The notes beneath the pieces are model-generated. The model was not told the origin of the DNA, ran no database searches, and saw only the letters and a list, made by a program, of their open reading frames with translations. This document shows, piece by piece, positions 60,579 through 64,000 of a stretch of 64,000 nt of DNA. Positions within the stretch are counted from its first letter, which is position 1. Each line of letters begins with the position of its first letter. The DNA comes from Apium graveolens (lineage: Eukaryota; Streptophyta; Magnoliopsida; Apiales; Apiaceae), in assembly GCF_009905375.1 (NCBI RefSeq), contig NC_133657.1, positions 40,915,853-40,979,852 of the forward strand, written 5' to 3'. Made by a program: the position numbers and the translations under genes.

Positions 60579-61906
60579 TGTTAGGTCTCAATATGTTTGT
60601 AGAAGGGGGGTTGAATACAAAAAATACCGTTTAATCGAATAAAATGCGGAATAAAAATGTGAAACAAAATTCAAGTTAAATAAAATTATTATTAAACTTG
60701 AAAGGTGTTACAACAACGGTATCATTTACAAGGGATTAATCTCAAATCAATTATTACAAATCTAGAATAAATTCGACATGAACTTTTTCTATTTTTGCAA
60801 TTAAAAGATCAAATGCTAAATGCGATTTGAGATTAAGTTCTAGGGATTTTAATCCGCTAGATTGTTACACAAGAACAAGATAAATAATTCTAGTGGATTT
60901 GATTTAACTTTATAATCTAGAATTTTGATCTTGAATAAAGCAGATAATGAAATGTTGTGCCTTTGTTTTCTGCTTTTGCTCTTGACTTGTGTGTTCTGTA
61001 TGATTGATTGCATGAATGTCTTTTGCTGCTTCTTTTAATCCAACAGTCGAGTAGAATGTACTGGCATGACAATCTCTTTGAACTGGCAAGACAATCAGAA
61101 TGAACTAGCAAGACTTTCGATATGACAATCAATTGTCATACCGATTGTCATAGTAGTTCAAAATCAGATTGTCTTACTGAATTAATAATAGATTTTAATG
61201 TAATAAAAAATCTGATAAGACAATCCTTTTGAATTAGCATGACTTTTGGTATGACTATTGATTGTCATACCGATTGTCATACTAATACAATCGGTTGTCT
61301 TTAAGAATTAATAACAGATTTTAAATCAATTAAAATCCTGAAAAACCTTAATATTAATTCTAAATTAATTAATCAATTAATTCAATTAATCAATAAATTA
61401 ATCTTTGCAGATATAATTTATTTTCTTAATTAAATTATATGACTTAATTAATTAATAGAGAATTAATACTAATCTTGAGCAGCATCCATTCTTCTGAATA
61501 TCTTCTGAAAATCACTGGAATATATGAATCAATTCCACCACTTCAACGTTGACACTCGATGTACTGTCTGGTTCATGAGTGACTAACTTCCGTGACGTTT
61601 CTTCATGTCTTGACTTTGATTTTCTTCAGACTAAATCCTTGTAATTAATTGATACCCTGACGAGATCTCTGTCACTTGATTAAATCCACAATCTTGATTT
61701 ATATCACTGAGGCTTGATCAATTTCTTGAGCTTCTTCCAGTGAATTAAGTCTTCAAGTCTGTAGATGAATAATGTTTCTTAACCCTTTGACAGATGTTGC
61801 TTTGTGAGATCTCTCTGACGATAGATCCACTATTTACTTATTACATTCTTATTTGAGTTGAGTTAAATCCTCGAATATACAAATAGGCTATGCCATATGC
61901 CCTTCA
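60579..61906 (-). repeat. 5' LTR of SIRE-2
   Basis: 1,328 bp, pairs with 48737-50068 with about 13 substitutions and one 4-bp indel. The duplication CCTGT follows at 61907-61911. Palindromic motifs at 61059-61290. Confidence 0.95.
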
Positions 61907-61911
61907 CCTGT

Positions 61912-64000
61912 GCCTAGGGTGTACCTGATGAAGGATTTAAGGATAACCTTAGAGGTTTTACAAGGAGAAAGTTAATAATCAAAGTTCTCAAGAATAGAAA
62001 TTTTGATGAAGGAAATATGACGTAATTATAATAATGCCAGGGGGCACGTGTTAAACCATAAGAAGTATAGATCGACCCAATGAAGGTCGAGATTGGTGAA
62101 AACGAGAAGGACCCAAGATAAGAGACGTCCTAAGTATGATCGAGAGTCAGTCGTGACAATGTTCACATCTAAAGACTAAGGCAATGACTTATGGAAAAAT
62201 GGTGATTTCTTTTTTTTTTCTCACCAGGATTTAAGAAAAGCATTTTCACACAAGAAGTGATTGGAAATGAGGTAGAAAATTTAGATGAAGATCATTTAAA
62301 ATGACATTGATTGTAAGGAAATTTTACTATCAGGAAAGGCTAAAGAGGTGGCCGACACTCTAAGTGTAAGAGAGGAATTATAGGCGCTCGTGCCAGAGGA
62401 ATTATGGACTCCATATGGTTAGCTATTAAGACTTCATGGAAAACGAATGACTATAGTAGGTCAGTGGTGGACTATAGTAATGTAGCAATGATTCTGCGAG
62501 TAATGAGCTGATTACAACTGTGAGAGTATTGGAATGGATGTTGAGATTGAGTACCACTAATCGGGTCATGTTGACATATAAGTTATCTTTGATAGAAAAA
62601 CTAGGTCGATTATTTACCTATTGAATATTTATTCCTTCTTATCAATAGAGAGTCATATTACTATACGAGGAAGGTTGCGATGCAAGCATAGAATTCTAGT
62701 AACGATGATGTCTAGAATGAGATCCCAGATTCGATTTTCGATATCGACGGAGTTTCAAAGGTGATTGTGTATAAGCTCGAGGAAGAGCATGGGTCCATAG
62801 AATGATGGACGGAATAGCAAAAATGTTTAGGCATGTGAAATACGATGCTATAATACTTGATGTTGATATAAATACATATATGTTTTGTTCTCCTATGACA
62901 AACTTCTATAGTTCAGAGGTAGATTCCAAGCCAGATATTTTATGGCAATATTTTTTACATATATACAATTCTCTTCAGTTCGTTCTTTTCTCTTCTTTTC
63001 ATTTCATGTAAGCTGAGAAGAACAACCCTTCCAGAAGGGGAGGTATTGCCGAATGACTATCTATCTGTGTGATAGAAGCCTAGTAGGATACCACATGTTG
63101 TTTAATTGCTTGTCAAGTACTAAAGGTTGGCCACCTTCTGTACTAACTATGCGATATAACAAGTGTTCATGATCATAGTGATCTCTCAACAAATTCCTTT
63201 AATTCTATATGATGGATCAAGCTTTCGAAGATAGAAGTAGCTAGAAAGGAAGTAGTATCAGTACGGTGGTATTCTGATTCTAACACGTTCGTGATACTAA
63301 GGTTGACGTGGTTATTAAAAGGTTATAGAATGCTAACGAGCAAAATGGTAACCAGTATAGTATTATGTACGGAAGATAGTAACGACTACGAACTGGAAAA
63401 GAATGGGTATTGAGAAGCAAAAGCTATAATGCTAGAAGCTATGATGAGAGTCGGTGCAATAGACTTGAAAGAATTTGGAATGATCACTTAACGCGGATTA
63501 AGTTTTCTCACGATAATCGATCGTATGTCAGTATCGAGGTATCGCCTTATAAGATCCTTGAGGGAAGACAATGTCGATCTCCCTTATGATAGGATGGAGT
63601 TGGAGAGCGCAAGATGCTCGGACCAGCAGTGGTCCAAAGGACCAAGGATATAATGGATTTAATCAGAAGACGGCTGGTAGTAGCCCAAGATGGGCACACG
63701 AAGTATGTTGATTTGACACAAAAGGACAAAGAATAGGAAGTAGGGGACCTAGTGCTGTTATAGGTATTCCCTTAGAAAGGATGGATAAGGTTCGGAAAGA
63801 AAGGAAAGCTAAGCCCACGAATTGTTGGACCCTTGGATATATTAAGACGTATTGGGAAATTAGCATATGAGCTAGCCCTACCCCCGAACATGTAGCAAGT
63901 TCATAACGTGTTCCACATATCAATGTTAAGGAAGTGTATTTCGGATGCCAGACAAATAGGGGCATATTAGCGCATAGACATGCAACCAGACATAACCTAT
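61912..64000 (+). pseudogene. Degenerate gypsy pol, end of reverse transcriptase to integrase
   Basis: Continues the gypsy element beyond SIRE-2. Family text is recognisable only in scattered frames: RNase H end near 62325 (LLSGKAKEVADTL), integrase C-terminal part from about 63540 (NVDLPYDRMELESA-like text replaces the conserved region), HVFHISMLRK-like text near 63900 and MQPDIT at the end. Numerous stops and indels. It runs off the window, so the 3' LTR is not seen. Confidence 0.65.

Larger units (their letters stand above)
48737..61906 (-). mobile_element. SIRE-2: complete Ty1/copia SIRE-type element
   Basis: 13,170 bp flanked by CCTGT at 48732-48736 and 61907-61911. On the minus strand: 5' LTR 61906-60579, primer site 60576-60565, gag 60480-58206, pol to about 54961, a repeat-bearing spacer, a third ORF 53742-50332, polypurine tract 50085-50069, 3' LTR 50068-48737. 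By eye about 13 substitutions separate the LTRs, about 1%, so it is young. Gag and pol have several stops and one-base frameshifts; the third ORF has stops only. Inserted in the decayed gypsy element. Confidence 0.95.
41679..64000 (+). mobile_element. Decayed, rearranged Ty3/gypsy element, plus strand
   Basis: 5' LTR 41679-45844, primer site 45849-45860, leader, then pol and gag pieces in unusual order, interrupted by SIRE-2 (48737-61906). Integrase C-terminal sequence runs off the window end. Motifs resemble the Tekay copy at 1-11545 but are far more degraded. Its target duplication is untestable here; AAGAA at 41674-41678 is the left candidate. Confidence 0.8.

Overview
The window is transposon-dense nuclear DNA from a flowering plant, almost certainly a eudicot. 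It holds one ordinary host gene, a peroxisomal-type polyamine oxidase of the PAO2/PAO3 group (31404-35958, ten coding exons), in a field of nested LTR retrotransposons. The introns, the Tekay, SIRE and Angela-like retroelement lineages and the AT-rich flanks support a plant with a fairly large genome. An asterid, perhaps Apiaceae, is only a weak impression.

Layout. 1-11545: a Ty3/gypsy Tekay-type chromovirus on the minus strand, with its 3' LTR cut by the window start, a chromodomain integrase, a long 5' LTR and an extra leader ORF. 11546-13148: part of another gypsy LTR, apparently the target of the Tekay insertion. 13149-25127: a Ty1/copia SIRE element (SIRE-1, minus strand; only gag and the 5' LTR are in the window). 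Its gag is split by a 1.43-kb LTR-like element (15395-23734, duplication CTGAT), which is itself split by an Angela-like copia element (16674-23575, duplication ATATT). 25128-about 30860: an Angela-like copia pol on the plus strand, whose RNase H is split by a 3.4-kb gypsy solo LTR (26215-29612, duplication CTAGC). 31184-35958: the polyamine oxidase gene with two upstream ORFs and an intronic hairpin. 36328-37245: a short terminal-inverted-repeat element. 37246-39320: a copia pol fragment. 39623-41678: the 3' end of a third SIRE element (SIRE-3). 41679-64000: a decayed, rearranged gypsy element on the plus strand, carrying a complete 13.2-kb SIRE element (SIRE-2, 48737-61906, duplication CCTGT).

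How the parts relate. The retroelements encode the usual gag, protease, integrase, reverse transcriptase and RNase H functions, but no copy here is fully intact. The youngest copies (Tekay and SIRE-2, LTR pairs about 1% diverged by eye) are broken mainly by nonsense codons of the kind cytosine deamination gives, plus a few one-base indels in SIRE-2. SIRE-2 has a third long frame (1,136 codons) downstream of pol that does not look like an envelope. The three SIRE LTRs each carry an array of a different short motif in their middle part, and in SIRE-2 the same motif recurs just upstream of the third frame. These arrays are the least explained structures in the window. The host gene belongs to polyamine back-conversion or catabolism and is independent of the transposons, although an LTR ends within about 1 kb upstream of it.
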